Source: an uncultured Lachnospiraceae bacterium
Lineage (GTDB): Bacteria; Bacillota; Clostridia; Lachnospirales; Lachnospiraceae
Reading direction: 5' to 3'
Length of the DNA stretch: 64,000 nucleotides
Assembly (NCBI GenBank): GCA_900551115.1
Contig: URUY01000001.1
Location: 205,304 to 269,303, forward strand
Notes under the pieces: model-generated
Seen by the model: the letters and a program-made list of their open reading frames with translations, nothing else
What the model was told of the DNA's origin: nothing
Databases searched by the model: none
Position numbers and translations under genes: made by a program
Shown: positions 1 through 7,786 of the stretch, in pieces
Layout of the letters: every line of letters starts with the position of its first letter
Position numbering within the stretch: position 1 is the first letter of the stretch

Positions 1-54
1 TATATACCTGTTTGCGTGAAAAATAATTTCTAATGTCCTGTCTTTCCCCAGTAC

Positions 55-1074
55 TTAAAACTGCTTCAGGAAACGGATATCGTTTTCATACAAAAGTCTC
101 ATGTCATCAATTTCATATTTGAGCAGTGCGATTCGCTCCAACCCTACACCGAATGCAAAACCGGAATATTCATTGGGGTCAATGCCGCTCATCTCCAGTA
201 CATGAGGATGCACCATGCCGCAGCCTAAGATTTCAATCCAGCCGCTGCCCTTACAGAAACGGCAGCCTTTTCCGCCGCATTTAAAGCAGGTAACATCCAC
301 TTCCGCTGAAGGCTCTGTAAACGGGAAATGATGAGGTCTGAATTTAACCTTGGTATCTTCTCCGAACAGCTCCCTTGCGAACTCCGCCAACGTTCCCTTT
401 AAATCAGCAAAGGTAATGTTTTTATCAATTACCAGCCCTTCTATCTGATGGAAGGAGGGAGAGTGTGTTGCATCCACTTCATCAGAACGGAACACCCTGC
501 CGGGTGCAAGCATGCGGATAGGCAGCTTTCCCTTTTCCATTTCATGCACCTGTGTACCGGAGGTCTGGGTACGAAGCAGAATATCCCCGGTAATATAAAA
601 GGTATCCTGTTCATCCTTTGCCGGATGGTCCGCCGGAATATTCAGCGCTTCAAAGTTATAGTAATCCCTTTCCACTTCCGGTCCTTCCACAACTTCATAG
701 CCCATTCCCACGAAAATACGCTCTACTTCTTCCAGTGCAATGGTATTAGGATGTCTATGGCCGATAAGGTTCTTTTTTGCGGGCAATGTCACGTCAATGA
801 CCTCTGCCTTCATTTTAGCTTCCCTTGCTGCACGCTCCATCTTCTTAATGGCAGCGTCTAAAACCTTTTCAATTTCTTCTCTGGTTTCATTTACCATCTG
901 GCCAACCTTGGGACGTTCTTCCGGCGCCACATCCTTCATGGACTTTAATACTGCCGTCAGTTCACCCTTCTTACCAAGAATGTTGACACGGACTTCATTC
1001 AGCTTCTCCAATGCGTCACTGGCCTCAATCTGTGCAATTGCCTGTGCCCTGATCTGCTCTAATTTTTCTTTCAT
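55..1074 (-). CDS. pheS: Phenylalanine--tRNA ligase alpha subunit
   Basis: Catalytic subunit of the cytoplasmic alpha2beta2 phenylalanyl-tRNA synthetase, which charges tRNA-Phe. At 339 residues it has the usual PheS length. The N-terminal ~85 residues form the charged coiled-coil tRNA-binding arm, followed by the class II core: motif 2 region RTQTSGTQVHEM, and near the C-terminus the motif 3 stretch GFAFGVGLERIALLKY. A cysteine cluster (CFKCGGKGCRFCKGSGW, about residues 262-278) sits in the catalytic domain, as in many Firmicutes PheS. The ATG is preceded by a purine-rich AAAGGAAAAGAG. A T-box leader lies upstream, so expression should respond to uncharged tRNA-Phe. pheT is expected just beyond the left edge. 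Identification is secure from motifs and context. Confidence 0.96.
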   Translation of the reverse strand: MKEKLEQIRAQAIAQIEASDALEKLNEVRVNILGKKGELTAVLKSMKDVAPEERPKVGQMVNETREEIEKVLDAAIKKMERAAREAKMKAEVIDVTLPAKKNLIGHRHPNTIALEEVERIFVGMGYEVVEGPEVERDYYNFEALNIPADHPAKDEQDTFYITGDILLRTQTSGTQVHEMEKGKLPIRMLAPGRVFRSDEVDATHSPSFHQIEGLVIDKNITFADLKGTLAEFARELFGEDTKVKFRPHHFPFTEPSAEVDVTCFKCGGKGCRFCKGSGWIEILGCGMVHPHVLEMSGIDPNEYSGFAFGVGLERIALLKYEIDDMRLLYENDIRFLKQF

Positions 1075-1104
1075 ACTCTTTTCCTTTCTGTGATTTATAA
1101 CTTA

Positions 1105-1380
1105 GTTATGCGATACCATAGAACTGTCTGCTGCTTATGTTATTGCACATAAGCTATGCTATTTCGCATAAGCTATGCTGCTTCACATAAGCAGACTTGA
1201 AACCTCTTCAAGGTTTCAAGTTCGCGTTGCTCGCAGGATGCGATCAGGCATGCGCCTGTATGCAAGCATCCGTCGGATGCCTGACCGCACCCTGCTCTGC
1301 TTATGCGCGCAAATAGAATCCTACAAAGTAGGATTCTTCGCCTGCGGCGGGTCACTTTAGTGATATACTTCCTTTCCGCC
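1105..1380. repeat. Cluster of intergenic hairpins between the pheS T-box and pheS
   Basis: A 275-bp stretch made almost wholly of palindromes. It holds repeated GCATAAGCTATGC-type units (1140-1195), an 11-bp perfect stem ACTTGAAACCT/AGGTTTCAAGT (about 1195-1222), a nested stem-loop whose outer arms are TGCGATCAGGCAT and ATGCCTGACCGCA with ATGCAAGCAT near the apex (about 1238-1290), and AGAATCCTAC/GTAGGATTCT (about 1316-1338). Both strands show short open frames, but these follow from the palindromes and are not credible genes. The element lies inside the pheS transcript. A related cluster lies near 41.03-41.17 kb and shares ATGCAAGCAT and CCTGAC/GTCAGG arms. Confidence 0.7.
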
Positions 1381-1401
1381 GCAGTGCGCTTCCACCCGAC
1401 A

Positions 1402-1690
1402 GGGCTTTTTTATATCATAATATAAAAAAGCCCCTTGCATAAGCAAGGGACGAAAACTCCGCGGTACCACCCATTTTCCTGTTTTAACAGGCACTCAAAC
1501 GCTTAACGCGCGCACACGTCCAATCTTACTCTCCCATTTTCATGCACATCACACAGGGATTTCACATTGGCTGCTCCGGTGGGAAATTCACGCATCATCT
1601 GAACTTAAGGAAGCTTTCAGCCGGTGGCTTCCTCTCTCTGAAAGAAAATGATTTGCTACTTACACCTTCATTGCATTTTACAACTAAAAC
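1402..1690 (-). promoter_or_regulatory. T-box riboswitch leader, probably tRNA-Phe specific
   Basis: The conserved T-box GGGTGGTACCGCG is at 1460-1472 on the minus strand. It is followed by the terminator stem CCCTTGC/GCAAGGG and a T run (1432-1449). Upstream lies a Stem I-like region including AGAGAGGAAG. A TTC triplet at 1583-1585 (minus strand), in GTGAATTTCCCACC, fits a Phe specifier codon. A second perfect palindrome with 14-bp arms, GGGCTTTTTTATAT/ATATAAAAAAGCCC (1402-1433), follows at once and overlaps the T run of the terminator. The leader should allow readthrough into pheS when tRNA-Phe is uncharged. The specifier assignment is inferred from position and from the downstream gene. 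Confidence 0.9.
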
Positions 1691-1691
1691 C

Positions 1692-1720
1692 ATTGTAATA
1701 ACCTGTTTCACAAAAGTCAA
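1692..1720 (-). promoter_or_regulatory. Sigma-A-type promoter of the pheS T-box transcript
   Basis: On the minus strand TTGACT (1715-1720) and TACAAT (1692-1697) are separated by exactly 17 bp. Transcription would start near 1685, at the 5' end of the T-box leader. Confidence 0.85.
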
Positions 1721-1758
1721 GGGAAAGTTGCTTTTATATGCAAAGGGGAAAGATATGT

Positions 1759-2415
1759 TTAGTTTCCTTCTCTCTTCTTTATCTGCTTGTCAAAAACAAT
1801 CGATATAATACAAAAAGCAAACAGAACTGCAAAAATCCATATTTTCCCTATCCAATGCTGCCAAACCGTATAATCATTGCCGTATATAAACCATAAATAA
1901 GATGCCGGTGCATTCACTATCATTAATATAAATACCACAGCGAGATAAGCTACCCAGGCAAACATATAGCTTCGTATAAAATTTACCAATCCTATAAAAA
2001 GCAAAAGGAATTGACCTGCTGTGATTATTAGATGCAATAAAAAGCATATATTCCGTAACAAGTCAGCTTTTGGTACAAACAACAGCACAAACACAGTGAT
2101 AAAAAACATGGCAGATACAGTCAGCCATACTCCCAACACATATACCCAATAATAAGCTTGTACCTTCCATATTTTGGGCTCAATAATATCCGCAATAATC
2201 AGTCTGTTCTTATCCCCATACCGCAAAAACAATACCACCGGAATCAATACAACAAGAAAAATAACATACGCTGTTTCATATCCCCACAACACTTTAGTAA
2301 ATACAGCTTCCGGCAAAAAATGTATTCCCACATATACGGCATTTATCAAAAATAACAGGAAGAAAAAATATCTGTTACGCAATATATCGTTTTTACATAC
2401 TTTAAACATTCTCAT
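1759..2415 (-). CDS. ABC exporter membrane subunit (small, all-helical)
   Basis: A hydrophobic protein of about 218 residues with roughly six predicted membrane segments and few charged loops (for example FFLLFLINAVYVGIHFL, TAYVIFLVVLIPVVLFL, LTVSAMFFITVFVLLFV). It is the third gene of an ABC transporter set. The preceding permease gene ends TAA inside TAATG, so this start is translationally coupled; an ATG six bases further in (2409) is an alternative. The gene is visibly AT-rich, like its two partners and unlike the surrounding genes. It probably forms the pore together with the larger permease. The substrate is unknown, with no bacteriocin, immunity or regulator gene alongside. Confidence 0.7.
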   Translation of the reverse strand: MRMFKVCKNDILRNRYFFFLLFLINAVYVGIHFLPEAVFTKVLWGYETAYVIFLVVLIPVVLFLRYGDKNRLIIADIIEPKIWKVQAYYWVYVLGVWLTVSAMFFITVFVLLFVPKADLLRNICFLLHLIITAGQFLLLFIGLVNFIRSYMFAWVAYLAVVFILMIVNAPASYLWFIYGNDYTVWQHWIGKIWIFAVLFAFCIISIVFDKQIKKREGN

Positions 2416-3587
2416 TATCTCCATACATTTATGGTTTCCTGCGGCGTATTATACATTTTTGACAACTCATACAATTCACCATACCTCTCCGGTTCATTTA
2501 TAAGTATCTCCGCACAAAAGCCGTAATATTTTGACACAACTGCCCCATACCTTTTAGTCTGTTCTTCATAAAGAAAACTTTTAACATATTCATTATTTCC
2601 CAATAATTGCTGCATATATAAATCTGCCATTATATTTTGCATCTTTGAATCCGGCTTCAACCGGGAAAGAACAGCCCTCATGATAATCTCTTCTTCATTC
2701 ATATTGCATAATGATTCTGTAAAACAATTTGCATATAATGTATCTTCTTTTTCATAAATAAAAACCTTATGGGAAACCGGTTCCCATGGGTAATACACCG
2801 ATTTATAAACTATGATTTGCTCGCAGCCATCAAAACCGCACTCCTTATTCCTTTCATTCACCTGCTCTAAAAGAGTTACTACATAATTTTTGTATGTATC
2901 CGGCAGTACCGAAGCATACTGTGACAAATAAATATCTGTCCCTGCAACAATCATACTGCAAAACAATCCGATAAATAGAAAAGTCTTTTTTTTCCAAAGC
3001 AATGTCATATACATTCCACCTGATATGAAAAATAAGACCAATAAATTCCACCACTGTATACGATTCATATTTTCTATTTGTATCACCGGAGAAATATATC
3101 GCAAATACTCTTCTAAAATGATAACCCTGACAAAATTCAGAAGAGTTAAACCAGTACATAAAAGCAATCCCACAAGCTGTTGTTTTATATATTTTGCCAA
3201 AAAAAGTGTCACTGCATTCACACTGACAAGTAACACCAAGGTATATAAAATGCTCAAAACATTTACTTTTCTTTGTGAAAGACAAATATAAACAAACGTA
3301 ATAATTCCATTAAAAAGGTTATGTAACAGACTGCGTACAATGTGCAGACTATCCTTTTTCCTCTGATAATAACCGCTGCCGGATAAAATATCTTCTATCC
3401 CGCTACGTCTATCAAAAACAGCCGTAAAATAAGCGTCAAATATCATAACCCCTATTAGAAGTGCCAGTCCCAAGGCTTCATTGCCACGTAAAAAGAAAGC
3501 CAGCACTATAATGGGAATTTGTATCAAATACCATTTCTTCCCATACTCTCTACGCATTATTTTCAAAAAAAATGCCGCCGATTTCAC
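2415..3587 (-). CDS. ABC exporter permease with a C-terminal soluble domain
   Basis: A 390-residue protein. Residues 1 to about 225 contain several hydrophobic segments (YLIQIPIIVLAFFL, ALGLALLIGVMIFDAYF, TFLFIGLFCSMIVAG) and a region like ABC-2 permeases. Residues 230-390 are hydrophilic and soluble-looking. Part of this tail (FTESLCNMNEEEIIMRAVLS) faintly resembles the helix that carries HExxH in M48/M56 peptidases but has no zinc ligands. The start is a GTG with AGGGG seven bases upstream, overlapping the TGA of the ATPase gene (GTGA). It overlaps the next permease by TAATG. The tight coupling shows a three-gene unit. The function of the tail is unknown. Confidence 0.65.
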   Translation of the reverse strand: MKSAAFFLKIMRREYGKKWYLIQIPIIVLAFFLRGNEALGLALLIGVMIFDAYFTAVFDRRSGIEDILSGSGYYQRKKDSLHIVRSLLHNLFNGIITFVYICLSQRKVNVLSILYTLVLLVSVNAVTLFLAKYIKQQLVGLLLCTGLTLLNFVRVIILEEYLRYISPVIQIENMNRIQWWNLLVLFFISGGMYMTLLWKKKTFLFIGLFCSMIVAGTDIYLSQYASVLPDTYKNYVVTLLEQVNERNKECGFDGCEQIIVYKSVYYPWEPVSHKVFIYEKEDTLYANCFTESLCNMNEEEIIMRAVLSRLKPDSKMQNIMADLYMQQLLGNNEYVKSFLYEEQTKRYGAVVSKYYGFCAEILINEPERYGELYELSKMYNTPQETINVWR

Positions 3588-4459
3588 AAAATGTCCCCTT
3601 TCTTATAGAGCATTCCTGTTTTTAGGAAATAAGCGTCCTCCAAACAGCAAATCTCTGTTTTTTTCCCCTCTGGGAACATACCATTCTGCCTGTCTGCAAA
3701 TCTGATTTCAATCTCATCTTTAAATAATTTAATAGAAATTAAATCTAACCTTGAACTATACTCTGCTAACCTGTTCCTCGGAATTCTAACTGTACAGATA
3801 TTCTCCTTTATACTGCTGACAAAATCACTGGTCGTTCCACTGTACAGTAATTTTCCTTCGTGAAGCACCAATAGATTTTCACATGCAGCCTCTACATCTT
3901 CCACAATATGAGTGGATATCAATACCGTTTTTTCTGTTCCGACTTCATTCACCATATTGCGAAATGCAAGTCGCTCCTTCGGGTCCAAGCCAACTGTCGG
4001 TTCATCCAGCAAGATATAATCAGGGTCTCCTAAAAAAGCCTGTGCAATCCCCAACCGTTGCTTCATTCCCCCTGAAAGTGAACCTACTTTCTTACCCTTT
4101 TCTCCCGCCAAATTCATCAAAACCAACCAATGCTGTGCTTCCTTTACGGCTTCTGTTTCTAACATTCCTTTGAGTATACCTATATATATCATACTTTCAA
4201 AAACGGTAATATTAGAAAAGAAATCGAATTTCTGCGGCAAATATCCTATTTTTAGCTTTCCCTTTTGGGGCAGCATGCCATCAATCATAATCTGCCCTGA
4301 ATCGGCGCTTATCTGTCCTGTCAGCAGCTTAAACAGCGTACTTTTTCCTGCACCGTTCTCCCCGATTAATCCATATACTCCGCCTCTAAGCTGCAATGAC
4401 ACATCCTTTAATGCAACTTTATTTTTATATTTTTTAGTTATATTACAGCATTCTATCAT
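3584..4459 (-). CDS. ABC transporter ATP-binding protein
   Basis: Cytoplasmic ATPase driving the two permeases encoded downstream. It has Walker A GENGAGKST, the Q-loop YLPQKFDFF, the signature LSGGMKQRL, Walker B DYILLDEPT followed by VGLDP, and the switch histidine in ISTHIVEDVE. The C-terminal ~80 residues are the variable tail common in CcmA/BcrA-type exporters. I start at the ATG of MIECCNITKKY (291 residues). A GTG five codons upstream is possible but lies directly against its only Shine-Dalgarno sequence. The gene heads an AT-rich three-gene unit. It is an exporter of the antibiotic/peptide or membrane-adaptation type; the substrate cannot be read from the sequence. Confidence 0.93.
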   Translation of the reverse strand: MIECCNITKKYKNKVALKDVSLQLRGGVYGLIGENGAGKSTLFKLLTGQISADSGQIMIDGMLPQKGKLKIGYLPQKFDFFSNITVFESMIYIGILKGMLETEAVKEAQHWLVLMNLAGEKGKKVGSLSGGMKQRLGIAQAFLGDPDYILLDEPTVGLDPKERLAFRNMVNEVGTEKTVLISTHIVEDVEAACENLLVLHEGKLLYSGTTSDFVSSIKENICTVRIPRNRLAEYSSRLDLISIKLFKDEIEIRFADRQNGMFPEGKKTEICCLEDAYFLKTGMLYKKGDIL

Positions 4460-4531
4460 TGACCTTTTCTTCACCTTCTTCTATGTTTTATTTATTTTAC
4501 CTCTATTTTTTTAGCCACACCATAACAAATA

Positions 4532-4583
4532 CGGCACAAATCTGCATTTTTTGACATATTGCTCAAAATACAAATTTGTGCCG
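4532..4583. repeat. Long imperfect inverted repeat upstream of the ABC operon
   Basis: The arms CGGCACAAATCTGCATTTTTTGA (4532-4554) and TCAAAATACAAATTTGTGCCG (4563-4583) pair over about 20 positions with a few mismatches and an 8-nt loop. Neither side is followed by a clean T tract, so a simple terminator is not obvious. It lies between the YihY-type gene and the ABC operon, where an operator or mRNA-processing structure would fit. Confidence 0.6.
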
Positions 4584-4622
4584 GATATTTTCTGCTTTTT
4601 CTATTATTTTTCTATTATTCTT

Positions 4623-5474
4623 CTATTCTTTTTCTCTTTTTCCCTTCCGCTTCCGGTACAGCACCCTGTACGCCGGACCGAAATACCGGTTAATCTGCGC
4701 TCCGATCATGATGATATAAATACAGAAATAAAGCCAGAGCATAATGATGATAATCATGGACAGACTTCCGTATGTACTGAAGCCGTTGCTTTTTTCCACG
4801 TAAACAGAAAAGCACCAGGAAAAGATTCCCCACACCACGGCAGAAAACACAGCTCCCGGGATTTGTGCCCGGAACTTCAGCTTTTTATTAGGCACATAGG
4901 TATAAATTGCCGTAAACATAATCGTCAGTATCAGCCATACCGCCAGAAAACGGAAATGCATGAAAAAATCAAAAAGCAGCCGGGTCTTCGGTACCTTTGC
5001 TAAAATCATATCCAAAAGTACATTCCCGAAGACATTGATAAGCAGTGACAAAAGCAGTACAAAAATCATAATCATCGTATAAAAGCTTGCTACCGTACGA
5101 AGCAGAAAATAATTACGCTTTTCTTCTACTTCATTGACCTCATTGAGGCCGCGGATTAGTGCCAACACTCCCTTGCCCGCAGACCAAAGGGTTGCAATAG
5201 CTGCAATGGATAAGACGCCCGCCGACTTATCATACACATCAGAGATAATATTTATAAAAAGCGGCTCCAGCATATCCGGTGAAATCTCTGTAACAGCTTT
5301 TATCAGATTTTTCTCCGTAAGCGGCGTAAACGGTATAATCGTACAAATTAAAATCAGCATGGGAACCAGTGACAGAAACAGGAAAAACGCAGTACTTGCC
5401 GCAAAGGAACCGATATTTTTCCGATTCATCTGTCTTCTGAAATCCCCCAAAATCAGATAAAGCTTTTTAACCAC
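4623..5474 (-). CDS. YihY/BrkB (UPF0761) family membrane protein
   Basis: A 283-residue integral membrane protein of the family once misnamed RNase BN. It has about six hydrophobic segments. Recognisable family features are the N-terminal FAASTAFFLFLSLVPMLILI, the ALIRGLNEVNEVEEKRNYF loop, and near the C-terminus YVPNKKLKFRAQIPGAVFSA followed by YGSLSMIIIIMLWLYFCIYI. The C-terminal tail is basic (YRKRKGKREKE). The start is a GTG with GGGGAG seven bases upstream, four bases after the stop of the SpoIID-like gene, so the two are probably cotranscribed. Biochemical function is unproven for this family; a transport or envelope role is usually assumed. Confidence 0.88.
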   Translation of the reverse strand: MVKKLYLILGDFRRQMNRKNIGSFAASTAFFLFLSLVPMLILICTIIPFTPLTEKNLIKAVTEISPDMLEPLFINIISDVYDKSAGVLSIAAIATLWSAGKGVLALIRGLNEVNEVEEKRNYFLLRTVASFYTMIMIFVLLLSLLINVFGNVLLDMILAKVPKTRLLFDFFMHFRFLAVWLILTIMFTAIYTYVPNKKLKFRAQIPGAVFSAVVWGIFSWCFSVYVEKSNGFSTYGSLSMIIIIMLWLYFCIYIIMIGAQINRYFGPAYRVLYRKRKGKREKE

Positions 5475-5478
5475 GGCT

Positions 5479-7398
5479 TCACTCCCCTTCTACCGTGCCG
5501 CTGCCCGCAGGAAGCGGCGTAACACTACTGTCCTTATAAAAAAACTCCAGTATCTGCTGTGCCGTATAACCGGCTTCTGCCATATTTTTAGCACCGTTCT
5601 GTGACATACCGGCACCATGCCCGAAGCCTCCGCCATACAACTCATATCCTATCATGTTTTCGTCATTTTGAACAGGCGAAATGACAAAGAACGCACTGGG
5701 CAAAAGGCTTTTCATATCAACTGCACTGCCGTCCTGACGCAGCACCTGTGTTTTACCGTCACAAAGTACATACCGGATATTTAATTCAGAAATAACCTTG
5801 TAGGATGCCTCTTCTCCCTCTATCAAAAGCTCATCTGCCACACCACCTGCATTTCTGGATAAAACTTTGATGCTTTTAACTGTGCCCAGTTCTTCCACCG
5901 GCTCACTGACATAGCTGTCCCCCTTCAGTGTAAGAATCAGTTTTGCATTTGCAGCATATCTGTTTTGCAGTACCTTAAGCATCTGTTCTTCATTCACATC
6001 CTGTACCTTATAAGTCCAGCGATACCATGCCTCGTTTTTTTCAAAATCAGATTCCGGCGGATAGTCAAGGAACTGTGCGAACATAGCCTCCTCGCGCATG
6101 CTCTCTGCCGTATAGATGGATTCCTTTCCCTCCACGCCTTCCAGGCTTACGGAGCTGGCAGTCAGATAGGGAAGCTCCGGCGCGCTCTCCGATTTCCATA
6201 CATGTTCATCCGAACCAAACCCGCAGGAGGTAGAGTAATAATAAGTACTGACCGGTTCTCCATTTCCGTATAAAAGCTGTCCTGCCGTTTCCTTTACCGC
6301 AGCAGTGGTACTGTTCTGTTCCATGATATTGTTATAAACCTGATAGGACGTGCTGTCGTCCACATGGGCCCCCACATCCGCAAGCCCCGGAGAAAGCATA
6401 TGGGAATAGGCGTAGGTTCTTGCACAGATTGCCTGTGCCTTTAAGGCTTCTAACGGGTATCCGGCAGGCATCTCACTGGGTACCACCGCATACAGATATT
6501 CCTCTAAAAGCACCTCGTTTATCACCGCAAGCCCTTCCTCCATGAGGCGTATCTCCATCCTTCCCCGATAAACCGGCACTCCCTGGCTCCTGTTTACGGA
6601 GGACAGGGTGATTCTGCCGGTCAGAGCAGACGGTACGATATAAATACGCTCTTCCCCACCGGAAAACCATGGGCTGTCTTTGCTCACGGTAATGCTTTCT
6701 CCGGCGGGATGTACTTCCTCTGTAAGACTGCCGTCAGCCATATACCTGACCGTATAATCCGTATCGCAGGAAAGTGTTACCATATCATGATATGCGCCTG
6801 CATAATCACTGTTCTTAATCTGCACTCTGATATATTCCATGGTTTCGTCACGAACAAGCAGCACCCCACAGATTTTCCCATTTTCCATAACAAAATCGGC
6901 AAAATCATAACCAATGCGGATATCCTGCGCCGAACCAAGCCGCAGCTCCCCGTACAGCATATAAAAGCTTACATGCTCATCAAAGGAAAGAAAGCCCAGA
7001 TTCTCCACTTCCACACCGACTCCCGGCTCCACTCCAACCACTTTTCCGTTTATCTTTTCCGAAGCCTTAACCCTGATATTACTGATAATACCGTCTGTAA
7101 CCGTAATATCCGCAAGCTGTCCTGCCGTTACAGCATCCGCCCCCGCTATATTTTCTCCCCATGGAAAGGTTTTGCTTTCACCGTCAAAAATACTGATATA
7201 TGTATCCGCAGTCTCTGTAATATAAATATTCCGCAGTTCTTCCACCACGGGAATATGCTCTTCTTTTTTTCCTGTACCCGTTAACAGCAATACCAATGCA
7301 AATATAAACAGCAGAAAAATCCCTGCAACACATATAATTGCTTTTAGCTGCATTCTTTTCGACTTATTCCAATTTGGATTATTTTCAAATCTCTGCAA
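5479..7398 (-). CDS. SpoIID/LytB domain protein with long N-terminal extension
   Basis: A 639-residue membrane-anchored protein. A single helix (about residues 20-42) follows a basic N-terminus. Residues 45-280 carry no motif I recognise. From about residue 285 the SpoIID/LytB fold begins: EEYLYAVVPSEMPAGYPLEA, LKAQAICARTYAYSHM, and the closing GGGFGHGAGMSQNGAKNMAE. SpoIID-type proteins are lytic transglycosylases that act on denuded peptidoglycan, in sporulation or vegetative walls. At roughly twice the length of SpoIID itself, this is more like the long paralogues found in Clostridia. The start is a TTG with AGGG seven bases upstream; an ATG at 7350 is the alternative. It is cotranscribed with the YihY-type gene. 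Confidence 0.88.
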   Translation of the reverse strand: MQRFENNPNWNKSKRMQLKAIICVAGIFLLFIFALVLLLTGTGKKEEHIPVVEELRNIYITETADTYISIFDGESKTFPWGENIAGADAVTAGQLADITVTDGIISNIRVKASEKINGKVVGVEPGVGVEVENLGFLSFDEHVSFYMLYGELRLGSAQDIRIGYDFADFVMENGKICGVLLVRDETMEYIRVQIKNSDYAGAYHDMVTLSCDTDYTVRYMADGSLTEEVHPAGESITVSKDSPWFSGGEERIYIVPSALTGRITLSSVNRSQGVPVYRGRMEIRLMEEGLAVINEVLLEEYLYAVVPSEMPAGYPLEALKAQAICARTYAYSHMLSPGLADVGAHVDDSTSYQVYNNIMEQNSTTAAVKETAGQLLYGNGEPVSTYYYSTSCGFGSDEHVWKSESAPELPYLTASSVSLEGVEGKESIYTAESMREEAMFAQFLDYPPESDFEKNEAWYRWTYKVQDVNEEQMLKVLQNRYAANAKLILTLKGDSYVSEPVEELGTVKSIKVLSRNAGGVADELLIEGEEASYKVISELNIRYVLCDGKTQVLRQDGSAVDMKSLLPSAFFVISPVQNDENMIGYELYGGGFGHGAGMSQNGAKNMAEAGYTAQQILEFFYKDSSVTPLPAGSGTVEGE

Positions 7399-7430
7399 AC
7401 CTTTACCCTGTCCTTATTTTCTATTTTGCA

Positions 7431-7463
7431 AAAAGAGCAGCCTGTAAGCTGCTCTTTTTTATC
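7431..7463 (-). terminator. Intrinsic terminator of the structured RNA
   Basis: A strong hairpin AAAAGAGCAGC/GCTGCTCTTTT with a 6-nt loop and a T run on both sides. It ends the minus-strand non-coding RNA. Confidence 0.85.
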
Positions 7464-7602
7464 TGTAGTATCCCCAAAATGCCGGCTCCTGCCTTTTGAC
7501 TCCTAGCCATAGCCAGGTGGGTAACCGCAACCATGTTTTTGTCTTCCCCTGCAATCCTCTTGCGAGTGGAGGCTTGACAGCCGCATGGCAATGTAGGAAT
7601 CC
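7464..7602 (-). ncRNA. Structured non-coding RNA, possibly 6S RNA
   Basis: A protein-free stretch with its own promoter and terminator. On the minus strand GATTCCTA (7594-7601) pairs with TAGGAGTC (7498-7505). Inside that, GCCATG pairs with CATGG around a large internal loop, and GGTTGCGGTTACCCACC and CCGGCATTTTGGGG follow. A long rod with a central bubble, independently transcribed and about 165 nt including the terminator, suggests 6S RNA (ssrS). The closing stem I can draw is shorter than in typical 6S, so the family is not certain. It lacks the SRP GGAAG loop motif, and tmRNA and RNase P are excluded by size. Its being a structured RNA is more certain than its name. Confidence 0.55.
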
Positions 7603-7607
7603 CGTTT

Positions 7608-7635
7608 AAAGTAAATGTAGGTTCAAAATAAACAA
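7608..7635 (-). promoter_or_regulatory. Candidate promoter of the structured RNA
   Basis: On the minus strand TTGTTT (7630-7635) and TACTTT (7608-7613) are spaced by 16 bp, with the predicted start a few bases before GGGATTCC. The boxes are moderate matches. Confidence 0.5.
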
Positions 7636-7731
7636 GAGTTATCGTACATTTCAGGTTACCTTTATTATATTCAAAACTACCGTTTAATACAAGATGTAAA
7701 TAATAGTAATTTTATTTTTTTATCAGACAAA

Positions 7732-7767
7732 AAGCCTGCAAACCTGATTTCTCAGATTTGCAGGCTT
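7732..7767 (-). terminator. Intrinsic terminator after pckA
   Basis: The stem AAGCCTGCAAA/TTTGCAGGCTT, with inner CTGA/TCAG pairs, is followed on the minus strand by TTTTTGTC. It lies about 20 bases past the pckA stop. Confidence 0.9.
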
Positions 7768-7786
7768 GATTCACTGCGTTTGTGTA

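Noticed and set aside
448..1093. Plus-strand open frames over pheS
   Set aside because: Antisense to a certain gene; no start signals or recognisable motifs.
1173..1360. Overlapping ~60-residue open frames on both strands between pheS and its T-box
   Set aside because: They arise from the hairpin array; no ribosome-binding site and Cys/Arg-rich nonsense composition.
7431..7635. SRP RNA or tmRNA
   Set aside because: The conserved SRP apical loop is absent, and the segment is too short and lacks a tRNA-like end for tmRNA.
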